Counted from the first letter of the stretch, positions 10,344 through 22,734 are shown. The stretch is DNA of 64,000 nt from Nicotiana tabacum (GCF_000715075.1 NC_134095.1:44680806-44744805); one strand, 5' to 3'. The notes: generated from the sequence alone by a model not told the origin. A program made the numbers and translations.

Positions 10344-13255
10344 TGTGATGACCCTACCCCGAACCTGGTCGTGATGGCACCTCTCGTGAAGACAAGGCCA
10401 GCCAATCAAACCCAATTCGCTTTTTAAAATAGTTCAACAATTTAAAAGCAGTCTAAACATGATTTAATGATAATAAGTAGTGGAAATACAACCCAACACA
10501 GCCCAAACCGGGGTGTCATAAGTCGCGAGCATCTACTAGGGTATAAATACAACTGAAAGCCTGGAGTGTACAAATTCAGTCTAATGAAAAGAAGAGAGAG
10601 AAAAGCAGTGCTGCAAACGCCGGCAGCTACCTTGATAAACTCTGATGACTCTGCCTCCGATCAGCCAAAACATACTTGAATCTGCACACAAGGTGCAGAG
10701 AGTAATATGAGTACTCCGACTTAGTGAGTAATAATAATAAATAAAGACTGAAGGCAAGAAATCACATAAAACATATCAAGATGCTGTATAGAAGCAGTCC
10801 AAAACTAGTAAGAAAGCAGTGAATCTGTAAAAATCTCTTAAAATTTCTTAGCTCAGTTTAAACTTCTTTAAAAATGACTTTTTCAACAGTTACGCAAACG
10901 AATGCAAACAATTAGTATAGATAAGCACAGAAATCCGCCCCTCGGGCACAAATACACAATCAACAGGTAATGACAAGCAACTAAGATGATAGACACATAA
11001 AGGTTCACCCCTCGGGCACAATCTCAGATCAGTACCAGCCCCTCGGGCTATATCTCACATCACAATGGGTACCCGCGCTAACTAATGGTGTGTAGACTCC
11101 GGGAAGGGCCCCTTATGGCCCAAGCGCAATATCAAGCCATCTCGTGGCATCCAATCTAGGCCCTCGGCCTCATATCAGTCAAGCCACCTCGTGGCGTATA
11201 TATTTCAGGCCCTCGACCTCAAATCAATATCAGTGTTTCCTCACAACTAGGCCTTCGGCTTTACTCAGTCAAAAATTACATAAGCCACTCAGGGAACAGT
11301 AAAAAATGATGCTCAGCCCAAAATTATTACTGGAAATATCATTTCAAGCGCTGAAGCAAAATAAACTTGGCTGATTTTTGAAAACAATATAAAATACATG
11401 ACTGAGTTCGAGTATAAATCAAACTAGTGATGAAATATCAACAACAAATCCCCGAAGGGTTTAAATAGCTGGCACAAAGCCCATATCATGATGATAGCAA
11501 ATAAGTTCAGTCAAATACGCGGTAAAATCATCAATCGAGACGGACCAAGTCACAATCCACAATAGTGCACGACCCTACGCCCGTCATCCAGTGTGTGTCT
11601 CACCTCAATATAGCACTACGATGTGCAATCCGGGGTTTCAAACCCTCTGAATATCATTTACAATCATTACTCACCTCAAACCGGCTAAATCTCAAGCTCG
11701 CGACGCCTTTGCCCATCAAGTCGGCCTCCACGCGCGTTGAATCTATCCAAAATCAGAATGAATACGTCACAATATGCTAAGGGAGCAAAGCCCATGCGAA
11801 AACAATCGGAAAATACCAAAAATCCCGAAATTAGCAAAACCCGAGCCCCGGGCCCACTTCTCGAAACTCAGAAATTTTCACATCATTAGATTCCTTATCT
11901 CCCCACGAGTTCATACATATCAAAATTCTCAAACCCGACCCTAAATGGTCCTTCAAATCCCAAATCAAAAGTCCAATTTCTCAAGCCCTAGTTCTTCAAT
12001 TTTAGGCTTAGCTTTCATGATTGTTTAGGTGGAATTCACAATATAATTGAGTTCTTAATCCAAGAATCTTACCTCCAGGTTATTCCTATGGAATCCCTCT
12101 TCATTCCTCTTCAAAAATCTCTCAAAATGAGCAGCTATGGGTGAAAGTAGACCCACATTCGCGAACAAGACGACTTAAAAACATTCTGCCCAGGCCTGTT
12201 TTTTCTTCATCGTGATCGCGGCAATTCCCTCGCGATCGCGAAGAACAAATTTTAAACTCCCCAAAATAATTATATGTGATCGCGTAACACCCATCGTGAT
12301 TGCGATGATTCTTCAAAATTACCTTTTGCGAACGCGTACCTTCTCCTGCAAACGCGATGAACAAATGCGACCTCAGACCAGTTGACCAAAAAACCTTACG
12401 CGATCGCGACAACACGCACGCAAACGGGATACACAACCCTCTCACACTACGCGATCGTGGGACCTACTTCGCGAACGCAAAAGAACACTCAGACAGCCTC
12501 CTCAAATCCCACTACGCGATCGCGAGGCTCCCTACGCGATCGCTAAGGGCAAAAATCCTGCACAACTGAACTAGCAAATTTTTTGCAATTTTCCAACTTC
12601 AAATGATCCGAAAGACTAACCGAAACTCACCCGAGGCTCCCGAGATCTCAACAAAAATCCCCAACACATCCTAACACCTTATTCAAACTTGTTCCAATCA
12701 TCAAAACACCTTAAACAATATCAAATTACCCAAAACACATCAGATTCAAGCCTAAGTTTCTAAAATCTTCCGAAATACGCTTTCGATCAAAAACCCAACC
12801 AAACCATGTCAGAATGAACTGAAATTTTACACACGAGTCCCAAGAGACACAACGAAGCTACTGCAATTCTCAGAATTTCATTCCGACATCTATATCAAAA
12901 TCTCACCTATCAACAGGAAAATGCCGAAATCTCAATTTCGCCAATTCAAGCCTAAACCTTCCACTGACTTCCAAAATGCATTCCGATCATGCTCCTAAGT
13001 CCCAAATCACCTATCGGAGCTAACCAAATCATAAAAACTCCGATCCGAGATCATATACAAGCAAGTCAAATCTTGGTCAAACCTTTCCAATTCCAAGCTA
13101 CAAATTGAGAATCGTTCCTCCAAATTCATTCCGATTTTTCCTGAAAGCCAAAACCAACGATTTACATAAGTCATAATACATCACACAGGGCAAGTCATGC
13201 TCGAGAATTGGAGAGCGAAGTGCAAAAGCTCAAAAAGATCGGTCGAGTCGTTACA
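10344..13255 (-). repeat. Element A 3' LTR, complete (minus strand)
   Basis: On the minus strand the LTR runs from TGTAACGACTCG (right edge 13255) to GGGTCATCACA (left edge 10344), 2912 bp. The right edge abuts a PPT. The left ~1.8 kb matches the LTR at 17416-19221, with about 8% difference in the stretch compared. It contains the GCGATCGC array at 12165-12550, a TATA-like run near 12178 and candidate minus-strand splice signals: donor 12072, acceptor 11777, donor 11674 (GAG then GTGAGTAA), acceptor 10682. The five bases left of the edge are GCATA; no right-hand partner is visible because the other LTR is truncated. Confidence 0.85.
12165..12550. repeat. GCGATCGC palindrome array in element A LTR
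   Basis: About eleven variants of CGCGATCGCG or CGCGAACGCG are spread over 0.4 kb. Exact GCGATCGC occurs at 12232-12239, 12400-12407, 12516-12523 and 12536-12543. In LTR orientation the array lies just upstream of the TATA-like box. It gives a CpG-dense patch in an otherwise AT-rich LTR. A comparable array is at 37790-38110. Confidence 0.85.
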
Positions 13256-13290
13256 TTCTCCCCCACTTAAACATACGTTCGTCCTCGAAC
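13256..13290 (-). promoter_or_regulatory. Element A PPT and pre-PPT hairpin
   Basis: The minus strand reads AAGTGGGGGAGAA (13256-13268) directly before the 3' LTR, preceded by GTTCGAGGACGAAC at 13277-13290. This is the same hairpin that encodes the C-terminus of pol in T2 and T3, kept here although coding capacity is gone. Confidence 0.8.
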
Positions 13291-14519
13291 TTGCCCAGAG
13301 TTGTTCTAAAAGCCAACCAATCGCTAAATAACCTCACCATGCACATACCCGGGGGTGATCCCACGTCACCCTATCTCCCATAGGTTCGATAACACAATAT
13401 AACTAAAATTTCACAGTCCATCCTAGTCCATAAATTGTAGAACCACATTTATGCTTCTAATACCCTCAATACGATCAGAATCTCACATTTATACTGTGAA
13501 TAAGTCCAAACAAGCCATAACAAACCATATCTACTATCTCAGGTGTAATCACATGATATACCCAAACACTAGCAACGATAACTTCTAATCACAGCAGCTG
13601 CACATAACAACCGAATACTGATAGAAAACCTCTTATCAACTAAAGTCTTATTCCAACACTTACATATACTGCCAATGATAAATGAAACACGCAATAAACC
13701 ATAACCATTTCTCAGATCAACCATTCGTAAGGCCACTTCCCTATTAGCAAGGGCCATAGCAAATTTCTGAGCCGAACCTTTATATTATCCTTCAAACATG
13801 CTGAAATCGAATCCGTTTGTATTCATTAAAGAACCCAACGATCTCATCTAATCCAACACCATTACTCTGGTGACATGACCAATCAATACAGACTAAAGCC
13901 ACAACTTGTGCAGTCCGCACACCAACAAGCAACAATCCGAACATACTCACATCATGAAACTGACTCAATGAAAGAGCTGTACCTCAAGCTCACCAGTGCC
14001 ACCACAACACAAGGCTGGGAACCCGTCTCATACCATAGAAATAGGACACATAAATCTAACCTTCAAGGTCATACCTACACATAACTTAGCTATAATGTGC
14101 AACCCTATCCAAACACTGGTCTCTGTGGAACGCCTTAAGTCACTCTGCTCGAAATTGACGACCACACGCAATTGATGTCTAGAACCAAATCCAATCATCA
14201 TACCTACGACGAAGCAAATAACATACACCACACAAACCCGAAAGGACATAACCGATACACTATTCATCGAGCAATACCCAATCACTTTTCCCGCTCGACT
14301 TCCACTATGAAACTTCAATAGAACTACACCATATGTGTCTATAATCAACAAATCATAACACCTCGCAACATAAAAAGGTAGCTCATAGATCTCCACAGAT
14401 TACTAATAAGCTCAATAACAATCAAATCAACACATCCCTCGACATTACAACTCGGAGGGAACCAAGCTGACTCAAGTTAGAACACAAATCTACATTGGCC
14501 TGTCAATGGACCCCTTATC

Positions 14520-15120
14520 AAGGAAATCCTGAAGCTACTCTTTCAACTCCTTAACTCTGCCGGTGCCATTCGATACGGTGCCCCGCATCAAATCAATACC
14601 GAAATCAACAATCTTGCCTGGCGACATGCCTGGCCATAAGAAACACATCCGAAAAGTCCCTCACCACCGAAACTGAATCAATGGTAGAAGCCTTGCACAG
14701 ACATCTATCATGAAAGCCCACATAAGAAAGACAATCCTTCCCAGTCATCCGTTGGGTCTTCGAAATATAAAACCACTCCACTAGGACATAATCCATCAAA
14801 CCTCGTCACTCAATCCGTGGTAATTCCAGCATAGCCAACAGCGCCGCCTTAGTGCAATAGTCCCCAATGACACGACATGGAGGCAACCAGTCTGAACCCA
14901 ATATCACATCCAAAATCTAACATATTCAGCACACACAAAAATCCACTCGGGTCTCCAAACCCCGATAGCCACTAAACAGTGCTGATACACGTGATCCACA
15001 ACCACAAGATAGCCGGAACATGAGAACTCCCAATCTCCAACTCCATATATCAAACGAATAATCATACCTGATCCTAGTTCCGCCGTCCGAATGCATACCA
15101 CACCTCAAATACCCAATCAT
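14520..15120 (-). pseudogene. Protease/RT-start remnant of element A (copy 1)
   Basis: On the minus strand, read with several frameshifts, the segment gives DHVYQHCLVAIG, GKDCLSYVGF and VSVVRDFSDVF, matching the C-terminal half of the protease and the connector to RT in T2 (6120-6545) and T3 (55600-56030). The DPGS active site is not found upstream, and the match fades just after the first RT residues near 14520. Nothing here could be catalytic. The duplicated copy is at 22735-23335. Confidence 0.7.
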
Positions 15121-17399
15121 TCCGCGAAAGATACTCTAGATTTCCCCCTTTGCCACCAAGTAAACCCGATTATCAGCAGTCGATCTAACAAGAAAGTGCC
15201 GCAATACTACCGAAGTACCATCAACTTAACCACATTGCCTTTCCTGAAGCATATACCCTCGTCAAATCACCCCAATTAGCAATACCATTTCCTTAATCAT
15301 CTGAAGATCATTCCTCTAATCATCTAAAACTGCCTGTGTTGTCTAAGAATTTTATGACCATCCTTTTAGGATCGAACCACAGCCTTACACACGCAATTCT
15401 CAATCATTTACAACATACCGCATAACCCATACCATCCTAGGATAACCATGAGAACTTCATATCCCTTCTGAATCGCAAGAAACTTTGCATTCCACTAGCC
15501 AAGAACATCCCCATTCCATTTGCACAACACTAACTCATTAGGACTAGATCCTTCTAACTCAACTGAGCTACGCATGTCACTAAAACCCCAAAAGAAATGG
15601 CGCGAAACACCTGTAGAGACTCATTACCCCATAAGCATCTAAAGAGCTAATCATATCCTTACCATACCGATCCGACCCACTACCAAGCTATACCATTTAT
15701 CCGAGTTTCCTGTTGATTCATCTTCAACTTGATATTCCCTCTTGCTGTAGCACCACAATTCCTTAACCCAGGCTCACCACACAAGACCCAAGCATAAAAC
15801 CACACTGTCTAAAACCCATAAGTCATTGAATACTCTCTTAAATATTCCCAAAAGCACCACATTCCAAAATACTTTATCTGAAGAGACTCCCTATGAATCT
15901 AAATCTGTTACCTTTACCTTCCTGATACTGATACATAGAATCCCACAATTTATAGAAAATACCACAAGTCTTGACATCTCCCAAATGAAAACTCAATTCC
16001 TAACCATATATACGACTTTAATATACCCCATTGTTACATGTAGAATCTTGAATACATTAGAACTATTCTCGGGAGTCATTCACCCTATTCAAACTGCAAT
16101 TAGCCTGATCAAGCGAACCGAACAACACGTGCATCGTTGGAACTCTAACACCGCAGAATGTGACATCATTCCATTACAACCAAGCAACTTCTTGCTCCAT
16201 GCACCGAGCATCCTTTACCACCAACAACTCAAGACATTCTGTGATTCTTACACACCTATGAAGTATAATATAATCTTTATCAAAATTTTCCTTTACCCGA
16301 GCCATCCTCGGTCTCAACCTCCGTAGACCATAACTGATTCACCCGAACGTCTCAAACCAGAGCCAACATAGCACATACCATGCAATCTCTTGATCAATAG
16401 CAGACTCCCTACTTGTCTCAAAGCCATACATCAAAACACACCATAACTCATAACGCATATACTCTATTACTGCCATAATACCATAGGGAAATTCAACTAA
16501 ATCCTTTCATAAGCTTATACAACACACATATCTAGTACTTTAAATCTTCTGCAAATCTCGCATTCATCCTCGTAACAGACATGCCCACTCTCGTAAGTAA
16601 CTCAAACTCAATTGTAACACGTATCTTTCACTGGTAACAGAGATCTCCCAATAAATGATATAAGGATCACACAAACTTTAGAATAATCTGCAGGAGATAA
16701 CCCACTTGCTTCGCCTCAAAGTGGTATCTCTCTATACTCTCTCATAATCATAACTATTACACAATCGCTTAATCTTCCTGGGTCTGAACCCATATCACAA
16801 CATAAAATCTACTTCACTTCCCAACTAGACAACAGGAAAAGATCATTCAACATACCCACACTCGGGGCTACACATTAAATCAAGATGAAAATCAAGCAAT
16901 AAATAGTTCTTCTATCCTCAACCAGACCCTCCTCGTCTCGTTCGAATCATATGGACACATCTCGCAATCACATCACACTCATCACATAGTCAACTGATCA
17001 TCACTTCCCTTAATAGGGACATTACCGAACATACAAGTTCGAAAATACGTGCTCACACAATCAACACCTCGGTGCTCAAGCTATAGCCAAAAATCCGGCA
17101 TCAAGTCCTCCAGACTTGCCCAACATCAACACACAGAGATCATATCTCGCCCCTTGATCCGGAAATCACAAGGCATCGATGCATATCTGATACTGAGCGC
17201 TCATGCGCGCACACGAACGCATGGGAGGAATTCAAATAGTTACATTTCAAGCTGAATCAAAGGACGCACGATAAGAATTCAAGAATGTGAAGTTTTTCTA
17301 AAGGTTCTGCAGCCTCTCGAGGATAAATACAGACGTCTCCGTACTGATCCGCGTGACTCTACTAAACCTGCTCATGACTCGTGAGACCTATGTAACCTA

Positions 17400-17412
17400 G
17401 GCTCTGATACCA
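17400..17412 (-). promoter_or_regulatory. Element A PBS (copy 1), perfect iMet type
   Basis: The minus strand reads TGGTATCAGAGCC, three bases inside the LTR edge at 17416. This exact match to the usual initiator tRNA-Met primer site fixes the orientation of element A. The duplicate is at 25615-25627. Confidence 0.9.
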
Positions 17413-17415
17413 ACT

Positions 17416-19221
17416 TGTCACGACCCTACCCCAAACCTGGTCGTGATGGCGCCTCATGTGAAGAAAGGCCAGCCAATCAAACACAATTCGCTTTTTAAAA
17501 CAATTCAACAATTTAAAAGCAGTCTAAACATGATTTAATGATAATAAGTAGCGGAAATACAACCCGACACAACCCAAACCGGGGTGTCACAAGTCACGAG
17601 CATCTACTAGGGTATAAATACAACTAAAAGTCTGGAGTGTACAAATACAGTCTAATGAAAAGAAGAGAGAAAAAGTAGTGATGCGAACACTGACAACTAC
17701 CTTACTAAACTCTGATGACTCTTCCTCCGATCAGCCAAAACATACCTGAATCTACACACAAGGTGCAGGGAGTAATATGAGTACACTCCTACTAGGTGAG
17801 TAATAAGATGTTGTATAGAAGTAGTCCAAAACTAGTAAGAAAAAAGTGAAGCTGTAAAAATCTCTTAAAATTTCTTAGCTCAATTTAAACTTCTTTAAAA
17901 ATGATTTTTTCAATAGTTACGCAAACAAATGCAAACAATTAGTACAGATAAGCACAGAAATCCGCCCCTCGGGCACAAATACACAATCAACAGGTAATGA
18001 TAGGCAATTAAGAAGATAAACACATAAAGGTTTGCCCCTCGAGCACAATCTCAGAACAGTACCACCCCCTCAAGCTATAACTCACATCACAATGGGTACC
18101 CACGCTCACTGGGGGTGTGCAGACTCTATGATAGGCCTTTTACGACCCAAGCGCAATATCAAGTCATCTCGTGGCATCAAATCTAGGACCTCGACCTCAT
18201 ATTAGTCAAGCTACCTCATGGCGTATATATCTTAGGCCCTCGACCTCATAAACAATATCAACAAGCCACCTCACAACGTATATATCTCAGGCCCTTGGCC
18301 TCAAATCAGTATCGGTGTTTCCTCACAACTAGGCCCTCAGCCTTACTCAGTCAAAAATCATATAAGCCACTCGGGAAACAGTAAAACATGATGCTCAACC
18401 CAAAAAATTATTGGAAATGTCATTTCAAGTGCTAAAGAAAAATAATGAGGAAATATCAACAACAAATCACGGAAGGGTTCAAATAGCTGGCACGAAGCCC
18501 AAATATGACAATCAGCCCAAATCATGATGATAGCAAATAAGTTCAGTCAAATACGCGGTAAAATCATCAATCGGGACGGACCAAGTCACAATCCACAATA
18601 GTGAACGACCCCACACCCGTCATCCAGCGTGTGTCTCACCTTAATATAGCACTACGATGTGCAATTCGGGGTTTCAAACCCTTAGAACATCATTTACAAT
18701 CATTACTCACTTCGAACCGGCTAAATCTATAGCTCGCTACGCCTTTATCCCTCAAATCGGCCTCCACGCGCGTTGAATCTATCCAAAATTAGAACGAATA
18801 TGTCACAATATGCTAAGGGAACAAAGCCCAAGTGAAAACAATCGGAAAATGCCAAAAATCCCAAAATTAGCAAAACCCGAGCCCGGGCCCACTTCTCAAA
18901 ACTCAGAAATTTTCACATCATTAGATTCCTTATCTCCCCATGAGTTTAGATATATTAAAAGTTCTTAAACCCGGCCCCAAATGGTCCTTCAAATCCCAAA
19001 TCAAAAGTCCAATTTCTTAAGCCCTAGTTCTTCAATTTTAGGCTTAGCTTTCATGATTTTTTAGGTGGAATTCACAATATAATCGAGTTTTTAGTCCAAG
19101 AATCTTACCTTCAGGTATTCCCCTTGAATCCATCTTCAATACTCTTCAAATATCTCTCAAAATGAGCAGCTATAGGTGAAAATAGACCCACATACACGAA
19201 TAAGACGACTTAAAAACATTC
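17416..19221 (-). repeat. Element A 5' LTR, truncated (copy 1)
   Basis: The LTR 3' end (TGTCACGACCC on the plus strand) is at 17416 beside the PBS. Similarity to the complete LTR holds to 19221 (corresponding to about 12186), just past the TATA-like run, after which sequence switches to plus-strand LTR. About 1.07 kb of LTR 5' end, including the GCGATCGC array, is gone. An 8-bp inverted repeat (17418-17425 with 17439-17446) lies at its terminus. Confidence 0.85.
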
Positions 19222-22086
19222 GTGTAGAAGTTAGATATTTCAAAGTTCATAAAGTTTGGATTGGAGTATGATTCATGATTTCGATGTTGTTTGAGGTGAT
19301 TTGAGGCTCGAGCGAGTTCGTATCATGTTTTGGGACATGTTGGTATAATTAGTTAAGGTCCCGAGGGCCTTGGGTGGATTTCGGAAGGTTAACGGAATGA
19401 ATTTCGGACCAAAGAGTTGTTGAAATTTTCTGCAGAAAGCTGTTTTGACAGCAACTAGTGCAATCGCGGAGCTGGATTTGGAATCTTATATCTCAATATT
19501 TATAAGGAATCTATAAATTTCCAAAATATAAAAGTTGTTTACTTGCATTCTAGTTTCCAGAAAGATAAACCATTCATGATTTGAACATTTTATCATAATG
19601 TTATGATCGATTGAAAATGGTTGGTGGAGCAGTTTCGACAGGATTTTCTGATGCATGGAGCTGACTTTAGAAGCTCAAATCTCGGAATATATAAAGTGTA
19701 ATATGGTGTGCGACCTATCTGATAAAAGATCTTCTAGTCTAGTTTCTATGTCTTCAAACCGTTTGTTATTTGGATATTTTCACAAGGAGTTATGGGCATT
19801 TTAACAAAAGGTGTACAGTAGGGGAAAATTGCTGCACAACGCAAGGTACAACTCGATGAAGCCTGGGCAGATTGTTTTAAACACGAGTTTTGGCCCATTT
19901 CTTTCATTTTTTTCATTTGGCTTGGGTGATTGTGGAGCTTTTTGAGAGGATTTGAAGAGGCATTCAAGAGATAATACCTGGAGGTAAGATTTTTGAACTC
20001 TATACTCGATTCTTGTGTAAATTCTACCTAATTAATCATGGAAATTAAGCCTAAAAGTGAGGAATTAGGGCTTGAATTTAGAGAGTGTAAACTGGGGATT
20101 TGAATGGGCAATTGAGGTCCGATTTTGAGGTTCTTGGTATGTATAAACTCGTGAGAGGATAAGGAACCTATTGATGTAAAATTTATCGGAATCCGAGACG
20201 TGGGGCCGGGTTTGAGCAATTTCGGGATTTTTGATGTAAATTGGATATTTTCGAGTGGGCTTTGTTCCCTTAGCATATTTTAATGATTAAGTATTGATTG
20301 TGGCTAGATTTGGAGCATCCGAAGGTCGATTTGTGAAGGCAAAGGCATCGCAGGCTAGAGTTTTGACCGGATCGAGATAAGTAATGATTGTAAATACTGT
20401 CCTGAGGTTTTGAAACCTCGGGTTTCACCTCGTTGTGCTATTGTGAGATGACGCACACGCTAGATGACGAGTGTGGAGTCGTGCAACATTGGGGATTGTG
20501 ACATGGTCCATCCCGTACGACTGTCAAGTCGCGTATTTGATTTGAAATCCTATGATATTTCATATTTTAGAGATTGATATTATATTTTGGGCTATATGCC
20601 TTGTTTGGGGCCTTGTGCCAACCTGTTGAGACCCTTAGGGGCATTTTTACTACTTTTCCTCACTCTATTTGTTTTGAAAGCATTTCCTCAGTCATATTTT
20701 ACCTGTTATCGTTTAAAACTGTTTGGGCTGAGTTCGCTGACTTACTGATGGCCCGAGCGATTGTGATTTTGATGACTAAGATAGACCGAGGGTCTGATTG
20801 TGAGGTTAATGAATGAGAGAGGCCGAGGGCCTGGTTGTGAGGATTATATAGTTATGGATCGGGATGCACAATGCAACAATATATATATATATATGGGGGT
20901 ATGTGTGTGTATGTATGTGTGTGTGTGTATGGATTGGGCTGCATGCCGCAACGATATGTTGGATCGGGCTGCAGGCCGCAACGATATAGCATTTGGGGTG
21001 TAGGAGCCCCTCTAGAGTCTGTACACCCCTAGTGAGCGCTGTCGACGAGATATATGGATCGGGTTGCACGCCGCAACGATATATGGATCGAGCTGTGCGC
21101 CGCACCAGTTACTATATGGTACCTATTGAGTGTGAGTGCTATCCAGTAAGAGTGAGTCATGAGTGACTGAGAGGCTACCCGAGGGGATATAGATATACAT
21201 GTATATGAGTGATGCTTTGCCTGAGAGGCCTATTTATGAACTTACTATTTTTTTCACTCCTCCTTAAAGTGATTTTTCATTGAATATGTTGATTTAATTA
21301 CTGCTTTCACTCATCTTTAGATCGAGCCTCTATTGAAAATGTTAAGCAAACGCTTTAAAACAACTTTCATTCAAACTGATGTTTTTAAGTTATGAAATGG
21401 GTATAAATTTCTATTTTGCCGTGGGGCTGTATACGAACTATGTTTTGCCCGAGGGGCCGATTATGATTTTCATCACTTCCACTATAAACATATTTCATTA
21501 AACCTATATTGAAAAGGTTAGAAAGATAATTTTTAAAGGATTTTACTAAAGTTGGGGGTTTAACAAAAAGAATTGAGTGGTATCCTGGTTTGGGAACATG
21601 TTGTAAATACTGTGGTGCTATTGATGTGGTTGATGTGTTTTCTTACTGCTCAGTCTTTATTTACTCTTATTACTTACTGGGTTGGAGTACTCAAATTACT
21701 CGCAGCACCTTGTGTGTAGATTCAGGTATTTCGAAACCCGGTTGCAGGTGTTGACTGCTTAGAGTCGGAGTCATCATAGTTAGCAAGGTGGCTGCACGAC
21801 GTTCGCAGCACTGCTTTCCTTCCTCTCATTTTCATGACTGTATTCAGTACATTTTTAGACTCTTTTCGTATTCAGACCTTGGTAGATACTCATGACTAGT
21901 GACACCCCGATGTCGGGCTTGTGTAATTATTCCGCACTTTTATTCAAAAATTTCATTATGAGAATTATTGTTATAAATGGTATAAAACACAACTATTATT
22001 AGAAAATGGTTGATTCGGGAGTTTTGTCGGCTAGTCTAGTTTCACGATAGGCGCCATCAAGACCGAGTCGATTTTGGGTCGTGACA
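19222..22086 (+). repeat. Element E 5' LTR, truncated (copy 1)
   Basis: It matches the complete E LTR (34601-37778) from about 35226 to its end, ending in GGGTCGTGACA at 22086 next to a PBS. The first ~620 bp are missing at the head-to-head fusion. The second donor-like site is mutated here (GAG then ATAAGT at 20374-20382); the first donor (19984), acceptors (20273, 21719) and hairpin blocks remain. Confidence 0.85.
20856..21110 (+). repeat. ~28-bp GGATCGGGCTGC minisatellite plus TA/GT runs (copy 1)
   Basis: Units like ATGGATCGGGCTGCACGCCG followed by CAACGATAT occur five times, two pairs separated by the GTAGGAGCCCC block. A TA run (20879-20894) and a GT-rich run (20900-20930) are inserted after the first unit. 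The array recurs at 29092-29340, 52757-52945 and 60777-60965, and in short form at 36963-37035. Confidence 0.8.
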
Positions 22087-22089
22087 AGT

Positions 22090-22102
22090 TGGTATCAGAG
22101 CC
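22090..22102 (+). promoter_or_regulatory. Element E PBS (copy 1), perfect iMet type
   Basis: TGGTATCAGAGCC lies three bases after the LTR end at 22086. It is followed by 620 bp of E interior before the duplication breakpoint at 22722. Confidence 0.9.
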
Positions 22103-22722
22103 TAGCTTACATTGGTCTGACGAGTCATGAGCAGGTTTAGTAGAGTCTCGCGGATCGGTACAAAGACGTTTGTACTTATCCTCGAGAGGCTGCAGAATCT
22201 TTAGGAAAAGCTTCATATTCTTGAAATTCTTATCATGCGTACTTGATTAAGCTTGAAATGTAACTCTTTGAATTCCTTTCACGCGTTCGTATGCACATAT
22301 GAGCGCTCGACATCAGATGTACATCGATGGCTTCTGGTTCCCTGATCGAGGGGCGAGATGTGATCTTTGTGTACTATGTTGGGCCAGTATAGAGGACGCG
22401 AGGCCGGTCTTTTGCCTATATCTTGAGCACTGAGGTGCTGATTGTGTGAGCACGTGTTTTTGAGATGATACATTCGGAAGTGTCCCTAATAGCAGAAGGG
22501 ATGGTTGGATGGACATGCGATGAGTATGTTACGACTTCGAGATGTATTCATATGATTTGGAAGATACGAGAAGTGTCTTCTAGCGGATAAAAGAACTACT
22601 AGGTGCTTAATTTCCATCTTGATTTGAGGTATAGCTCTGAGTTATGGGTGTGTGAAGAATATTTTCATGTGTCATAGTTGGGAGTGAAGTGAATTTCATG
22701 TTGCGGCACGAGTTCAGTCTTG
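22103..22722 (+). mobile_element. Start of element E interior (copy 1), non-coding
   Basis: This segment is the same as 30336-30955 and is diverged but collinear with element A just inside its PBS. It carries no gag start; T2 and T3 have theirs about 200 bp after the PBS. It ends at the duplication breakpoint. Confidence 0.75.
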
Positions 22723-22734
22723 GGACCCCTTATC

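Larger units (their letters stand above)
13256..17415 (-). mobile_element. Element A internal region, gag-less LARD-like
   Basis: Bounded by a perfect iMet-type PBS at 17400-17412 and a PPT at 13256, this 4.2-kb internal region has no gag, no zinc knuckle, no complete RT, RNase H, integrase or chromodomain. The only coding trace is a protease-to-RT piece at 14520-15120. Its 3' kilobase matches element E at 33390-34600 in the same order, at roughly 90% where compared near the PPT, so the coding-poor form spread as a family rather than decaying independently. That fits a large retrotransposon derivative (LARD) mobilised by proteins of a Tekay relative. Confidence 0.75.
14508..22722. repeat. 8.2-kb tandem duplication, copy 1
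   Basis: This 8215-bp unit contains part of element A's interior, its truncated LTR, the head-to-head junction, the truncated LTR of element E and the start of E's interior. It is repeated immediately at 22723-30955. Spot comparison shows about 1% substitutions plus a few indels. The left end reads TCAATGGACCCC and the right end of copy 2 reads GTCTTGGGAAGG; the junction reads GTCTTGGGACCCC, so GGA is shared microhomology. Confidence 0.9.

Noticed and set aside
12122..12445. 107-codon minus-strand frame in element A's LTR
   Set aside because: By-product of the GCGATCGC array.
12165..12550. CRISPR-like array
   Set aside because: Units are short palindromes with irregular spacing in plant LTR DNA; no repeat-spacer periodicity.
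15826..16326. 166-codon open frame, repeated at 24041-24541
   Set aside because: It is antisense to the non-coding interior of element A, has low-complexity composition and no domain, and no comparable long frame was seen in the related interior of element E. Its conservation only reflects the recent duplication.
22090..22102. tRNA-like sequence TGGTATCAGAGCC as a possible tRNA gene
   Set aside because: Only the 3'-end complement is present next to an LTR end; no cloverleaf or A/B boxes. It is a primer binding site.
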